From an uncultured Granulosicoccus sp. (GTDB taxonomy: Bacteria > Pseudomonadota > Gammaproteobacteria > Granulosicoccales > Granulosicoccaceae), in contig CANLXI010000003.1 in the NCBI GenBank assembly GCA_947495035.1, forward strand, positions 186,001 to 250,000: a stretch of DNA of 64,000 nt, given 5' to 3'. Below, piece by piece: positions 54,445-63,858 of this stretch. Both the position numbers and the translations under genes were made by a program. Numbering within the stretch: position 1 is the first letter of the stretch; every line of letters begins with the position of its first letter. A model generated the notes under the pieces. That model was not told where the DNA came from. It saw only the letters and a list, made by a program, of their open reading frames with translations, and searched no databases.

Positions 54445-55482
54445 GTGTCAATGGCGAAAAGCAGCTCAGGGTCGAAAAGGAAGGTTGTCTCGCTCACCGA
54501 AATCGCGCTGGAGGCCGAGGTGTCCCGCATGACAGCCTCGCGCGTGTTGCGCGGTGCTGACGGGTACTCGGAAGCTACCCGCGACAAGGTGCTGGCTGTT
54601 GCACAGCGGCTGGGCTATGTGCCCAACCGCATAGCCGCCGCACTCGGTTCCGATACCGCTACCAGCCTGGTGGCCATTGCCTTGCCAACCATCGGCCGGG
54701 AACTCTACAACCAGATCCTCGAAGGCTTGGAGAGCAAATTGACGTCCATGGGGTATCAACCCATTGTGGGGGTGGTGGGTTATGACGATGACGTGGAATA
54801 CCAGTGGTTGAATTCGGCGCTGGCCTGGCGACCCTGTGCGCTGGTGGTGGCCGGCAGAACACGCAGCAACCGCAATCGCACTCTGTTGCAGAGCCTGAGC
54901 ATTCCCGTGGTGGAGCTCTGGAATCTGGGGCGTGAGGATACGGTCCAGCAGCGTTCGGACCCGTTGCGTGTCGGGCTGGACCATCGTGCCGTGGGCTTGC
55001 AGATGGGGCAGTATCTGCGTAGTCGCTATCGGGGCAAGGCAGGCTACGTCGGGGTCAAGGTGGGTGACCATGCTCTGGGTGTCGACAGACTGGAAGGCTT
55101 CGAGGAGGGCTACGGTCAGAGCTTGCAGCGACTGCTGCTCAAGGATCGCTCATCGTTCTATGCCGGGTATTACGGAACCGAGCAGCTGCTGTCCGCCGAG
55201 CCGAACCTGCGGGTGCTCTACTATCTGGATGACAACATGGCGGTTGGCGGCCTGATGTTCTGTCAACAGAAGGGCATCAAGATACCGGGCGATGTCGCCA
55301 TTGCCGGATTCGGCGGGCTGGATGTCGGTTCGATTCTACCGGCGACGTTGACGACCACGAACGTCAGGCGACTGAGGGTGGGAAAACTTGCTGCACAGAA
55401 TCTCATCAAGCGTGTGAACAATGAACCGGTCGTGGTGGTGGAGGATGTCGGTTTCGAACTGCTCAAGGGGGAAACGTCCTGA
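54445..55482 (+). CDS. LacI-family transcriptional regulator (GntR-like)
   Basis: 345 aa from GTG 54445 (AGGA 6 nt before; ATG two codons later is an alternative). N-terminal HTH: VSLTEIALEAEVSRMTASRVLRGADGYSEATRDKVLAVAQRLGYVPNRIAAALGS, with a sugar-binding core and the end GDVAIAGFGGLDVGSILPATLTTTNVRRLRVG, which resembles gluconate repressors. It probably represses the divergent importer (and perhaps itself) until a sugar acid binds. Ligand is inference from similarity and the nearby KDG-kinase-like gene. Confidence 0.92.
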   Translation: MSMAKSSSGSKRKVVSLTEIALEAEVSRMTASRVLRGADGYSEATRDKVLAVAQRLGYVPNRIAAALGSDTATSLVAIALPTIGRELYNQILEGLESKLTSMGYQPIVGVVGYDDDVEYQWLNSALAWRPCALVVAGRTRSNRNRTLLQSLSIPVVELWNLGREDTVQQRSDPLRVGLDHRAVGLQMGQYLRSRYRGKAGYVGVKVGDHALGVDRLEGFEEGYGQSLQRLLLKDRSSFYAGYYGTEQLLSAEPNLRVLYYLDDNMAVGGLMFCQQKGIKIPGDVAIAGFGGLDVGSILPATLTTTNVRRLRVGKLAAQNLIKRVNNEPVVVVEDVGFELLKGETS

Positions 55483-55503
55483 GCCATTGCACATCGGCAT
55501 GGT

Positions 55504-56718
55504 TCAGTGTGTCTCAGGCTGGTGGTCCGTCGGGGCTGCCAGGCGTCGGTCACGTGCTCTGGACAACAGGTACTGCAGCATGATGGCGCACAGGTAGAGG
55601 CCGACGACCGTCATCATCATGATCGGCAGATTCGCTGCGGCCAGAACCGCGAGTAGCAGCGGGGTGCCGATGATATTGCCGATATTGCCCATCTGCGCCA
55701 TGGTGCCGTAGGCAATGGCCTGATCTTCGGCGCGGACATTGAGCTGCGGGATGGCGGCGTAGCTGGCTCCCTGGACCAGTCCGAGCGAGCCCGTGAGCGC
55801 AATCGCTATCCATGAAGTATCCGGCAGCACGACAAATGCGATGGCCAGTGCCATGGCGAGAGTGAAGCCGAGTGCAATCACCCGTATCGCCGGCACCCTC
55901 CTGAGCAGGAATACACCAAGCGTCATGGAGACGGCGATGGCGGCAAGCGGCATGATGCCGGCAACCAGGGCGCGTTCGCTGGCGGGCATGAGAGTAGGGA
56001 GAACCGTCAGCAGAGCGACGAATGTCGCGGCATAGAACAGCCAGGCGCAGGACGGCGCGGCAACGAAGGGAGAGCCATAGGCTTGCCGGTGACGCTGCAG
56101 ACCAGCGCGCAGCGGGTGCTGCTGTCCGTTCGCAGCCATGTTGCAAGCCGCTCGCTCGGCGCTCGGCAGCAGAACGCCGAGCAGGCAAGCCATGACTGCC
56201 ATGTGACTGGCGTGCAGCAGAAACAGCATGTCGACACCGTGCTCTCTGACCAGTGGTATCCCCAGCCAGGCTGTCAACGCGAACGAAACACCGAAGAAGG
56301 TGCCCCAGAGTGACATTGCCAGGGGCTGCCAGCGAGACGAGGTCAGGGTGCTCATCAGCGTTGGCGCTGCCACGACAATGCCCAGGTGCGACAGTCCTTC
56401 GAGAATGCGGGAGCCGAGCATGATGGAGAAAGCGGGCAGCAGGCTCTGGAACAGCGAGACGGCTGCGCCCAGCAGCAGCGACAGGATCAGTGTCTGTCGA
56501 GCACCGATGCGGTTCAGCAGGATACCGGCGCTCAGGCCGAGTACCACACCGACGAAGCTGACCATCGACACCAGGAATCCGATGGACGCACCACGCTCCG
56601 GATACAGTGCGGCAACTTCGGGCAGGATGACACTGAACTTGGAAAACTGCCCGGCAGCTCCCAGTCCGGCCGCCCAGAGAAGCAGTATCAGAAGTGGTTG
56701 TCGGCCAGGGGCTGGCAT
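55504..56718 (-). CDS. Major facilitator superfamily transporter
   Basis: 404 aa with about 12 hydrophobic helices in two halves: LLILLLWAAGLGAAGQFSKFSVILPEVAALYP, the helix 2-3 loop GILLNRIGARQTLI (GxxxDRxGxR-like), and SRILEGLSHLGIVVAAPTL in helix 4; the C-terminal half repeats the pattern. Closest in flavour to sugar-phosphate/cyanate-type MFS uptake or efflux carriers. Substrate unknown. Convergent with the LacI regulator gene, 21 bases apart, so not in the importer operon. Confidence 0.9.
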   Translation of the reverse strand: MPAPGRQPLLILLLWAAGLGAAGQFSKFSVILPEVAALYPERGASIGFLVSMVSFVGVVLGLSAGILLNRIGARQTLILSLLLGAAVSLFQSLLPAFSIMLGSRILEGLSHLGIVVAAPTLMSTLTSSRWQPLAMSLWGTFFGVSFALTAWLGIPLVREHGVDMLFLLHASHMAVMACLLGVLLPSAERAACNMAANGQQHPLRAGLQRHRQAYGSPFVAAPSCAWLFYAATFVALLTVLPTLMPASERALVAGIMPLAAIAVSMTLGVFLLRRVPAIRVIALGFTLAMALAIAFVVLPDTSWIAIALTGSLGLVQGASYAAIPQLNVRAEDQAIAYGTMAQMGNIGNIIGTPLLLAVLAAANLPIMMMTVVGLYLCAIMLQYLLSRARDRRLAAPTDHQPETH

Positions 56719-56837
56719 GATGCAGGCTGTGAGTGGAAGCGGGACTCATGATACCTTGAGCGCATGCCGTGAAAGCCGACATCAGTCCTGTTCCCGATGA
56801 CGATTTTCCGTGACGATCCCTCAAGCATCCATGCATC

Positions 56838-57425
56838 ATGACCGAATTGCCGACACTGCTCGAAAAGGTGCGCAACTGCACGATCTGCGCAGAACATCTG
56901 CCTCTGGGGCCGAGGCCGGTCGTGCAGCTGGGTGCTCGTGCCCGCATTCTGATAGCCGGTCAGGCCCCGGGCAGAAAGGTTCATGAATCCGGCATACCTT
57001 TCGACGATGCCAGTGGTGATCGGCTGCGACGCTGGATGGGTGTGTCACGAGAGGTCTTCCATGATGCAGACAGGGTGAGCATTCTGCCCATGGGATTCTG
57101 TTATCCCGGTTCCGGCAAGTCCGGTGATCTGCCACCCAGACCGGAATGTGCACCACAGTGGCGCGCCAGGCTGCTGTCTCGGCTCGACAATCTGCAGATG
57201 ACTCTGGTGATCGGACACTACGCGATGCGTTATCACCTGCCCGGGAAGAGCGTCTCGGTCACGGAGGCTGTCAGGCAGTGGCGTGACAGCTGGCCCGGTG
57301 TCGTGCCGATGCCGCATCCGAGCCCGCGCAACAATCGTTGGCTCAAGGCCAACCCCTGGTTTGAACAGGAGTTGGTGCCAGAGTTGCAATCAAGGATTGC
57401 CGGATTGCTGAAGACAGGCGGCTGA
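56838..57425 (+). CDS. Uracil-DNA glycosylase superfamily protein, possible iron-sulfur type
   Basis: 195 aa. Motif A-like ILIAGQAPGRKVHESGIPFDDASGDRLRRWMG (water-activating region) and motif B-like MPHPSPRNNRWLK. Four cysteines in family-4-like spacing (Cys14 and Cys17 in VRNCTICAEH; Cys88 and Cys101 in MGFCYPGSGKSGDLPPRPECAPQW) may hold a [4Fe-4S] cluster. It should remove uracil or a related base from DNA. Start is well placed after TGCATC-ATG, though the ribosome site is weak. Lone gene between two minus-strand units. Confidence 0.85.
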   Translation: MTELPTLLEKVRNCTICAEHLPLGPRPVVQLGARARILIAGQAPGRKVHESGIPFDDASGDRLRRWMGVSREVFHDADRVSILPMGFCYPGSGKSGDLPPRPECAPQWRARLLSRLDNLQMTLVIGHYAMRYHLPGKSVSVTEAVRQWRDSWPGVVPMPHPSPRNNRWLKANPWFEQELVPELQSRIAGLLKTGG

Positions 57426-57439
57426 GCGCCTACCGGCCG

Positions 57440-58777
57440 TCAGTCGTTGTGGGCTGGCTTCTCGCCCGGTACATGCATCTGCCCGTTGCTGAAGACATGC
57501 GTGACCCTGCCCCGCAGCGGTTGCAGTCGCAGATCCCTGGCGTCATGAATATTCAGTGGGTGGTTGTGGCCTGCCAGTGTCGATGCCCGGATATCCTGCT
57601 CGATGGAATGATCTTCTGTCAGCAGAAAGAAATCGGCTGCAGCGCCTGGCTGCAACCCCGCTTCCGTGCTGCCATTGATGATTCTGCGGGGTGCATCGCT
57701 GAGTTTGCTGATGACCTGTTGCAAGGGCAGATCAAGCATGTCGGGCAGTTGAAGAATCAGCGGTATTGCCCATCGATACGCTGCCAGGCCCGGTTCGGTA
57801 GCCGGAAAGGGGGCCAGGCTTGCGTCGTGGTCATGCGGTGCGTGATCGCTGCAGATGGCATCGATGACACCATCGACCAGTCCCTGGCGCAATGCATCCC
57901 GGTCGGCATGACTGCGAAACGGCACGGCACTGTGGAAAGATGAATCGTATCCTGACAGGTGTTCATCAGTGAAAAAGAGATGATGCAGGCCCACATCGCA
58001 GCTGACGGGAAGTGCCTGCTGCTTGGCGGCGGCGACCATCTGTACCGCTCTGGCAGAACTGATTCTGGAAATGTGCAGGCGGCAGCCTGTCTCACTGCAC
58101 AGTTCCAGCAGTCTGGCCAGGGCTACAGTTTCCGCGGCTACCGGAATACCGGGCAGGCCGAGCCGGGTCGCCATTGCACCGGCATGAGCACAGCCACTGG
58201 CTCCCAGTTGCGCGTCCCGTGCCGTCATGAACAGAGGCATGTTGAAGGAGGCGGCGTACTCCATGGCACTGTGCAGCACGGTAGTGCTCTCCAGCGGGTG
58301 ATCGGCCTGGCCAGCCACCGGGCAACCGGCGGCCTGCAAGGTGGCCAGCTCACTCAGTTGTTCTCCCTGCAAGCCGACTGTCAGAGCGGCCATGGGAATG
58401 ACGCGGGCACCATTGGCGACCTCTGCACGGTGCTGCACCAATTCGACTGTCGCCACGCTGTCGATTGCCGGCTGGGTGTCGGGAGCGCACAGTACACAGG
58501 TAAACCCTGCGGCCAGAGCGGCCTGCGATTCACGGGCAATCGTGCCCTTGCGTGTCAGGCCGGGTTCGCGCAGGCGTGCGTACAGATCGATCATGCCGGG
58601 CAGGGCTGTCATGCCGGCGGCATTGATCTCGATACTGTCTGCGGAGTATTCGGTCTGTCCATTGGAAGACTGATCGAGGCTCTCCACCCGTCCGTCTTTC
58701 AGGACGATGAGGTGGGGGGTACTGTCACCGGGCAGGCGGACATTGCGAATGATGACGGACTGCTTGGCAATATTCAT
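57440..58777 (-). CDS. pyrC': Dihydroorotase homologue lacking metal ligands (PyrC'/PyrX type)
   Basis: 445 aa, amidohydrolase fold. The motif that should read DLHVHLREPG is [10 protein letters not shown] (Tyr66 and Arg68 in place of the two His), so the binuclear zinc site cannot form. SDHAPHD remains near residue 311. In pseudomonads such an inactive partner is needed to hold aspartate carbamoyltransferase together. Its ATG overlaps the pyrB stop by 4 bases, as expected of such a complex. A true dihydroorotase must be elsewhere. Confidence 0.9.
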   Translation of the reverse strand: MNIAKQSVIIRNVRLPGDSTPHLIVLKDGRVESLDQSSNGQTEYSADSIEINAAGMTALPGMIDLYARLREPGLTRKGTIARESQAALAAGFTCVLCAPDTQPAIDSVATVELVQHRAEVANGARVIPMAALTVGLQGEQLSELATLQAAGCPVAGQADHPLESTTVLHSAMEYAASFNMPLFMTARDAQLGASGCAHAGAMATRLGLPGIPVAAETVALARLLELCSETGCRLHISRISSARAVQMVAAAKQQALPVSCDVGLHHLFFTDEHLSGYDSSFHSAVPFRSHADRDALRQGLVDGVIDAICSDHAPHDHDASLAPFPATEPGLAAYRWAIPLILQLPDMLDLPLQQVISKLSDAPRRIINGSTEAGLQPGAAADFFLLTEDHSIEQDIRASTLAGHNHPLNIHDARDLRLQPLRGRVTHVFSNGQMHVPGEKPAHND

Positions 58778-59760
58778 GTCACCGCCTCCGAACGGCGCAG
58801 ACTCTCGGCGTTGCCCATCACGATGGACATCACTGCCATGCGGACGGCAATGCCATAGGTCACTTGCTCGAGTATCACGGACTGGGCTCCATCGGCCACG
58901 CTACCGGCGATTTCCACGCCGCGGTTGGTTGGTCCCGGGTGCATGACCAGCGCATCGGGTTTTGCCAGCGCCAACCGTTCGGGAGACAGTCCGTAGGTCC
59001 GATAGAATTCACTGCTGCTGGGAACCGTTGCACTCAGCATGCGCTCCTTCTGCAGACGCAGACCCATTACGACATCGGCTCCCACCAGGGCCTTGTCCAG
59101 GTTGGGGTAGACCGTCACGCCCAGCGATTCCACATCGGCCGGAATCAGTGTGCGCGGACCCACCACCCGGATCTCTCCGGTGCCCAGTTTTGCCAGCGCC
59201 GATATGTCCGACCGGGCAACCCGTGAGTGACGGATGTCGCCGATGATGACCACGCACAGATTGGCGAAGTCTCCCTTGTGGCGACGGATCGTGAACATGT
59301 CCAGCATGCCCTGGGTGGGATGCGAATGCTGGCCGTCCCCGCCATTGATGATATTGATACCCGGCGAGACATGCCGGGCAATGAAATGCGCTGCTCCCGA
59401 ATCGCCGTGGCGTACGATGAACATGTCGCACTGCAAGGCCTCGAGCACATGCAGAGTATCGAGCAGGGATTCTCCCTTCTTGGTGGAAGAGGTCACCAGG
59501 TCGACATTCAGGATGTCGGCACTGAGCCTCTTTGCCGCCAGTTCGAAGGCTGTGCGAGTTCGGGTGCTGTTCTCGAAGAACAGATTGGCGACCGTCTTGC
59601 CTCGCAGCAGGGGGACCTTCTTGACCGTCCGGTCACCCACCCCGGCGAAGCCCTCGGCCGTATCCAGAATCTGCGTAAGCAGAGAACGGTCCAGTCCGTC
59701 CAGATCGATGAAATGGTGGAGTTTTCCCTGGGTGTTGAATTGCGGATCCGGCAGACTCAT
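58774..59760 (-). CDS. pyrB: Aspartate carbamoyltransferase catalytic chain
   Basis: 328 aa. Carbamoyl-phosphate loop [18 protein letters not shown] (STRT), [16 protein letters not shown], the HxxHPTQ equivalent [20 protein letters not shown] and the aspartate-binding [16 protein letters not shown]. It makes carbamoylaspartate, first committed step of pyrimidine synthesis. Between pyrR and pyrC' with 4-base overlaps at both ends, an operon as in pseudomonads. Confidence 0.96.
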   Translation of the reverse strand: MSLPDPQFNTQGKLHHFIDLDGLDRSLLTQILDTAEGFAGVGDRTVKKVPLLRGKTVANLFFENSTRTRTAFELAAKRLSADILNVDLVTSSTKKGESLLDTLHVLEALQCDMFIVRHGDSGAAHFIARHVSPGINIINGGDGQHSHPTQGMLDMFTIRRHKGDFANLCVVIIGDIRHSRVARSDISALAKLGTGEIRVVGPRTLIPADVESLGVTVYPNLDKALVGADVVMGLRLQKERMLSATVPSSSEFYRTYGLSPERLALAKPDALVMHPGPTNRGVEIAGSVADGAQSVILEQVTYGIAVRMAVMSIVMGNAESLRRSEAVT

Positions 59761-60290
59761 GCTTTTTGACCCACGTTGAGCTGCATGTTGTCGGCATCCA
59801 GATCAATGTACTGGTTCGACTGCACCGTCATGGTCTGACCCGTGACATCGGCGCGGATGGGCAATTCGTGACCATCTCGCTGTACCAGTACTGCCAGCGA
59901 GATCCTCGCCGGGCGTCCGTAATCGAATATCTCGTTCATCGCTGCGCGCACCGTCCGACCGGTTCCCAGTACGTCGTCGACCAGCAGGATATGTCTGTTG
60001 TCGACATCGAACGGCACCTGAGAGGGACCCACCACCGGGTGCAGCCCGACCGAACTGAAATCGTCCCGGTAGAAGGCGATATTGAGCTCGCCCAGCTCCG
60101 CATGGACCGGGGCGCCGGCCAGGGTCAGCTTGTCCAGCAGATAGCGACCAACGTCCACTCCGCCTCGGCGGATACCGATCAGCGCGGTGGATGAGTCGTT
60201 GCCGATCAGGCTCATCAATGGTTCAACCATGCCATCGAGCCAGCCGGTGACGGTCGGCGTGTCATAGAGGGTACTGGGCAATTCTGTCAC
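59757..60290 (-). CDS. pyrR: PyrR bifunctional pyrimidine regulator / uracil phosphoribosyltransferase
   Basis: 177 aa. The PRPP-binding signature [28 protein letters not shown] and the early [22 protein letters not shown] are as in PyrR. In many Gram-negative bacteria it acts mainly as a uracil phosphoribosyltransferase-like protein without attenuation; no attenuator leader is seen before pyrB, which it overlaps by 4 bases. It starts 4 bases after the ruvX stop. Confidence 0.93.
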   Translation of the reverse strand: MTELPSTLYDTPTVTGWLDGMVEPLMSLIGNDSSTALIGIRRGGVDVGRYLLDKLTLAGAPVHAELGELNIAFYRDDFSSVGLHPVVGPSQVPFDVDNRHILLVDDVLGTGRTVRAAMNEIFDYGRPARISLAVLVQRDGHELPIRADVTGQTMTVQSNQYIDLDADNMQLNVGQKA

Positions 60291-60294
60291 TGAC

Positions 60295-60774
60295 TTATTC
60301 TCTCAAGCTGAACCAGGACTCAAGTATAAGGGCCGCGGCGACCTTATCGACATCTCCGTGTCGAGTCTTGCGACGTCTTTGTCCGCTGCGCCGTTGCTGA
60401 CGGATGACCTCCTGCGCCGCCATGGAGCTGAAGCGTTCGTCACACAGGTGCACTGGCAGTCCGAAGCGCTTCTTCAGGCGTTTGACGAATCCACGTACAT
60501 GGTGGGTGATGGTCTGTTCCTCGCCATCTTCCGTCAGTGGCCAGCCAACGACCAGATCGCTGGGTTGCCATTGTTCCACCAGTGAGTCGATCGTCGTCCA
60601 GTCGGGTGTGCCATTGGTGTTGATGACGACTTCCAGCGGCCGACTGCTTTGCAAGCGTGCTTCGCCAATGGCGGTGCCGATGCGCTTGCTGCCATAGTCG
60701 AAGCACAGGCAGGTGCCGACTGCTCCGGAGGCTGCGCCCGATGCCGGCTCGGGGGCAGGAGGGTGGTCAGGCAT
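60295..60774 (-). CDS. ruvX: Holliday-junction resolvase-like protein RuvX (YqgF)
   Basis: 159 aa from ATG 60774, overlapping the yqgE end by 8 bases; longer in-frame starts lie inside yqgE. RNase H-like fold with the first acidic residue in LCFDYGSKRIGTAIGEA, the middle LVVGWPLTEDGEEQ and HLCDERFSSMAAQEV, and the last acid in RHGDVDKVAAALILESW. Linked to 16S rRNA 5'-end processing and recombination. An N-terminal Pro/Ala-rich extension (residues 2-18) is unusual. Confidence 0.93.
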   Translation of the reverse strand: MPDHPPAPEPASGAASGAVGTCLCFDYGSKRIGTAIGEARLQSSRPLEVVINTNGTPDWTTIDSLVEQWQPSDLVVGWPLTEDGEEQTITHHVRGFVKRLKKRFGLPVHLCDERFSSMAAQEVIRQQRRSGQRRRKTRHGDVDKVAAALILESWFSLRE

Positions 60775-61321
60775 GGCCGGACTGTCCGACGATCTGTGTG
60801 ATATCGATTCCCAGCAGCTGACCCACTGCCTGACGTCTCTCGGCCAGCGGGGTGTGGAAAATGATGTCGGTATCGGCAGGGGAGGTGAGCCAGGCATTGG
60901 AGGCAATCTCCATTTCCAGCTGTCCGGGTGCCCAGCCGGAATGCCCCAGCAGGGCAAGATAGGTGTGGGGTTGATCGCCTTTGGCGAGTGCTTCCAGTAC
61001 ATCGCGTGAACTGGACAGGGAAACGCCGATGTCGAAATCTCGTGTCAGTTCGAATCGAGGGCCGGGCGGGTGCAGTACCAGTCCGTGGCCTTCGTCGACC
61101 GGGCCACCGCGCATGACATCCTGTTCTCTGATGGCAGCATCATCACAATGGATGGCCATTTGCGAGAACACCTCATCAAGGCTCATTCCCAGCACGTGAT
61201 TGATGATGACGCCGAAGGCACCGTGTTCACCATGATCGAGAATGTAGACCACGGAATCGCGGAAATCCGTATCTTGCATCTGAGGCATGGACAACAGGAA
61301 GTGATGCGTCAGATTCATCAA
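60767..61321 (-). CDS. yqgE: YqgE/AlgH-family protein
   Basis: 184 aa. The conserved core is visible: FLLSMPQMQDTDFRDSVVYILDHGEHGAFGVIINHVLGMSLDEVF, then RGGPVDEGHGLVLH and YLALLGHSGWAPGQLEMEIASNAWL. Function not defined; it is nearly always beside ruvX, as here. 26 bases separate it from the tonB gene upstream. Confidence 0.93.
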   Translation of the reverse strand: MMNLTHHFLLSMPQMQDTDFRDSVVYILDHGEHGAFGVIINHVLGMSLDEVFSQMAIHCDDAAIREQDVMRGGPVDEGHGLVLHPPGPRFELTRDFDIGVSLSSSRDVLEALAKGDQPHTYLALLGHSGWAPGQLEMEIASNAWLTSPADTDIIFHTPLAERRQAVGQLLGIDITQIVGQSGHA

Positions 61322-61347
61322 TTGGCCAGATGCCCCGTTCAGTGGTG

Positions 61348-62223
61348 TCAGTAGCTTCGAACCGAGCTGCTCTCGAATTCCCAGGTTCGTACTATATACA
61401 GAATATCGGTTTCTTCGGCCAGGGAGCCTGTCATGGCTTCGAATGGTGCCGCCATTTCCACGATACGGACAGCGGCGTCATCCAGTAGCTTGTGGCCGGA
61501 GGATTCGTCAACGGTAACACTTTCTATATCGCCGTTCTTGTAGATGCCCACAATCAGTATCAGGGATCCGGTCATCTTGTTGCGGCGAGCCGCATCGGGG
61601 TAATTCAGGTTTCCGACGCGCTCCACCTGCTTGACCCATTTGTGCATGTAACTGGCAGCGGCGGTCTCGGTGGTGCGGGCATTGATGTGTTTCTTCTTCG
61701 GACGCTTGGCGAATTCCTGCTGCTGTCGCTCGATTTCGGCGGCCAGGCGGGCGATGTCCATGTTTTTCTCCACCACCACCGAGTCCTCGGCCGCGTCGGA
61801 CTTTTCATTGTTCTCGCTGGTCTCCTCGGTCTTGACCGAGTCCTCCGAGAATACTGCCGTCACGACTTCTTCGGCACTCTCTTCGCTGGGCTTTGGCGCG
61901 CTTTTCAGGATCGGGGTAGCGGCCAGACCGTCCGAATCGACATCCAGAGAGCTGGCAAAGGGGGAGGAAGGACGCGTGTTTTCCTCCGACTCACCGCCAC
62001 CATCCTGCGAGAATGTCGACAGATAGGCAGCTTCCTCCGGCTTGTCGCTGTTCGATTGCTCGACCAGAATGACTTCCAGCGATGGTGGTGTCCGCATTTC
62101 ATCCAGAAACGGATTGAAGCTGACGCCCAGCAGCACGATGGCATGCACCGCTGCCGCAATGAACAGGGCAACGGTCAGCACATCCGGATGATGCCTGGTA
62201 ACGGGAACGGCATGTTCGCTCAT
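61348..62223 (-). CDS. TonB-family protein
   Basis: 291 aa. Short cytoplasmic N-terminus, one helix (about residues 14-35, VLTVALFIAAAVHAIVLLGVSF), an extended Ser/Glu/Pro-rich periplasmic region, and a C-terminal TonB domain (GNLNYPDAARRNKMTGSLILIVGIYKNGDIESVTVDESSGHKLLDDAAVRIVEMAAPFEAM). It may carry energy from ExbB/ExbD to outer-membrane receptors, but those are not in the window; homologues in the same gene order (TonB3-like) are linked to twitching. It overlaps gshB by 4 bases. Confidence 0.9.
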   Translation of the reverse strand: MSEHAVPVTRHHPDVLTVALFIAAAVHAIVLLGVSFNPFLDEMRTPPSLEVILVEQSNSDKPEEAAYLSTFSQDGGGESEENTRPSSPFASSLDVDSDGLAATPILKSAPKPSEESAEEVVTAVFSEDSVKTEETSENNEKSDAAEDSVVVEKNMDIARLAAEIERQQQEFAKRPKKKHINARTTETAAASYMHKWVKQVERVGNLNYPDAARRNKMTGSLILIVGIYKNGDIESVTVDESSGHKLLDDAAVRIVEMAAPFEAMTGSLAEETDILYIVRTWEFESSSVRSY

Positions 62224-63212
62224 GAATGATTCATTGCCGCCTCCACGGCGTCCAGATACTTGTCCGCAATTCCGGGAACATGGTCCTTGCTCTTGGCGTT
62301 TCCGGTCTCTTGTGTATGCATGAATGCGTCCAGTTCTCGCACGCAGGTAGGACTGGTCACGTTTATCTCGGTCAGATAACTGCCAATGACGTCCAGCCCG
62401 ACGAACAGCAATCCGCGTTCCAGCAAGTACGGTGCCACCGCCTCGACAATGCGTCGCTCGCTATCGCCAATGGCGACCGGGACTCCTCGGCCGCCAGCTG
62501 CCAGATTGCCGCGGGTTTCTCCCTGGGCCGGAATGCGAGCCAGCGCATAGGGCACCGCCTCGCCATTGACCACCAGCACGCGCTTGTCGCCGTCCTTGAT
62601 CTCGGGCACGTAACGTTGTGCCATGATCTGGCGGGTATCGTTCAGCGTGGAATGCTCGAGAATGATATTGATGTTCGGATCATCTGGCGTGAGTCTGAAT
62701 ATGCCGGCACCGCCCATGCCATCGAGCGGCTTGATGATGGCGTCGCCATGTTGTCTTATGAAACCCTTGAGACGTTCCGAACTGGTTGTCACCAGTGTCG
62801 GCGGGCAGAACTCGCTGAACCAGGAGGTATAGAGCTTTTCGTTGACGTCACGCAGGGATCCCGGACGATTGCTGACATAGACACCTTCGACTGCGGCACG
62901 TTCGAGGATATACGTGGTGTAGATGAAGTCCATGTCGAATGGCGGATCCTTGCGCATCAGGATGATATCGTGTTCGGACAGCGGGGCATCCATGGGATCC
63001 TCTGCATCGAACCAGTGCTGATTGTCGTCGTACACCTGTACCTTGCGGCGACGGGCAAAGGCCCGGCCCTGATCCAGATACATGTCTTTCTGGTCGATAC
63101 TGTGGACGGTCCAGCCGCGGGCCTGGGCGGCCAGCATCATGGCCAGGGTCGTGTCCTTGTAAGGGGTGATCGACTCGATCGGGTCCATCACGACACCAAG
63201 AGTAATGCTCAT
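62220..63212 (-). CDS. gshB: Glutathione synthetase
   Basis: 330 aa. The ATP-grasp architecture is clear: MDPIESITPYKDTTLAMMLAAQARGWTVHSID, DPPFDMDFIYTTYILERAAVEGVYVSNRPGSLRDVNEKLY, the ATP loop GDAIIKPLDGMGGAGIFRL and VPYALARIPAQGETRGNLAAGGRGVP. It adds glycine to gamma-glutamylcysteine. First gene of the gshB-tonB-yqgE-ruvX-pyrR-pyrB-pyrC' run; divergent from pilG with a promoter region of about 148 bases. Confidence 0.96.
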   Translation of the reverse strand: MSITLGVVMDPIESITPYKDTTLAMMLAAQARGWTVHSIDQKDMYLDQGRAFARRRKVQVYDDNQHWFDAEDPMDAPLSEHDIILMRKDPPFDMDFIYTTYILERAAVEGVYVSNRPGSLRDVNEKLYTSWFSEFCPPTLVTTSSERLKGFIRQHGDAIIKPLDGMGGAGIFRLTPDDPNINIILEHSTLNDTRQIMAQRYVPEIKDGDKRVLVVNGEAVPYALARIPAQGETRGNLAAGGRGVPVAIGDSERRIVEAVAPYLLERGLLFVGLDVIGSYLTEINVTSPTCVRELDAFMHTQETGNAKSKDHVPGIADKYLDAVEAAMNHS

Positions 63213-63360
63213 AAGAGTGCTTCTGATACGGGCTAATCGTTAGTCCAAGTATCGCATGGTCTAATGGCCGTGCGGGTTTATCGTCCGTATCGCGTGACGC
63301 TGAGGCATCTAATCGGATACCCTTGACACGGTACACGGTTGCGTCGGCAAGAGCCTCTGC

Positions 63361-63852
63361 ATGAAACATTCAGACAATGGACATAGCGCCACCGAAGCGA
63401 CAGGCGAGATGACAGCGCCTACCGTTCTGCTGGTCGATGACAGCAAAACGGTCCGCCAGTCTGCGCAGGCAATCCTGGAGTCCGAGGGCTATCGGGTTGT
63501 CACGGCCGTCGATGGTTTCGAGGCGCTTGCTCTGGTGGTCGAGCATCGTCCGGCTCTGGTGCTGGCAGACATCATGATGCCGCGTCTGGATGGCTACCAG
63601 ACCTGCGCACTGATAAGAAACAATGCCGATCACAAGGCAATCCCGGTTGTCATGCTCTCCAGCAAGGACGGCCTGTTCGACAAGGCACGTGGTCGAATCG
63701 TCGGCAGCAATGCGCACCTGTCGAAGCCCTTCACTGCCGAGAGTCTGCTGGCTGCCGTGCGTCGCCATATCCCGATACCGCTGCCAGCTCGCGATGTGCC
63801 GGTAGCCACGGCCAGCAAGGCGGATGAGCCTGCTGAAACCAGTGACGCCTGA
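63361..63852 (+). CDS. pilG: PilG-like single-domain response regulator
   Basis: 163 aa from ATG 63361; a second ATG at 63409 gives a more standard start (MTAPTVLLVDDSKTVRQSA) and cannot be excluded. Receiver domain with acid pair Asp26-Asp27, phosphoacceptor Asp70 in LVLADIMMPRLDGYQ, Ser/Thr in VMLSSKDGLFDKARGRIVG and Lys in LSKPF. The form of the loop (DGLFDKARG) is typical of PilG in type IV pilus control. The C-terminus has a Pro/Ala tail. Divergent from gshB as in pseudomonads. Confidence 0.9.
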   Translation: MKHSDNGHSATEATGEMTAPTVLLVDDSKTVRQSAQAILESEGYRVVTAVDGFEALALVVEHRPALVLADIMMPRLDGYQTCALIRNNADHKAIPVVMLSSKDGLFDKARGRIVGSNAHLSKPFTAESLLAAVRRHIPIPLPARDVPVATASKADEPAETSDA

Positions 63853-63858
63853 AGTCTC

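Noticed and set aside
55550..56947. 465-aa open frame on the - strand overlapping the MFS gene
   Set aside because: Same strand but another frame; the 404-aa MFS frame has twelve clear helices and this one has none.
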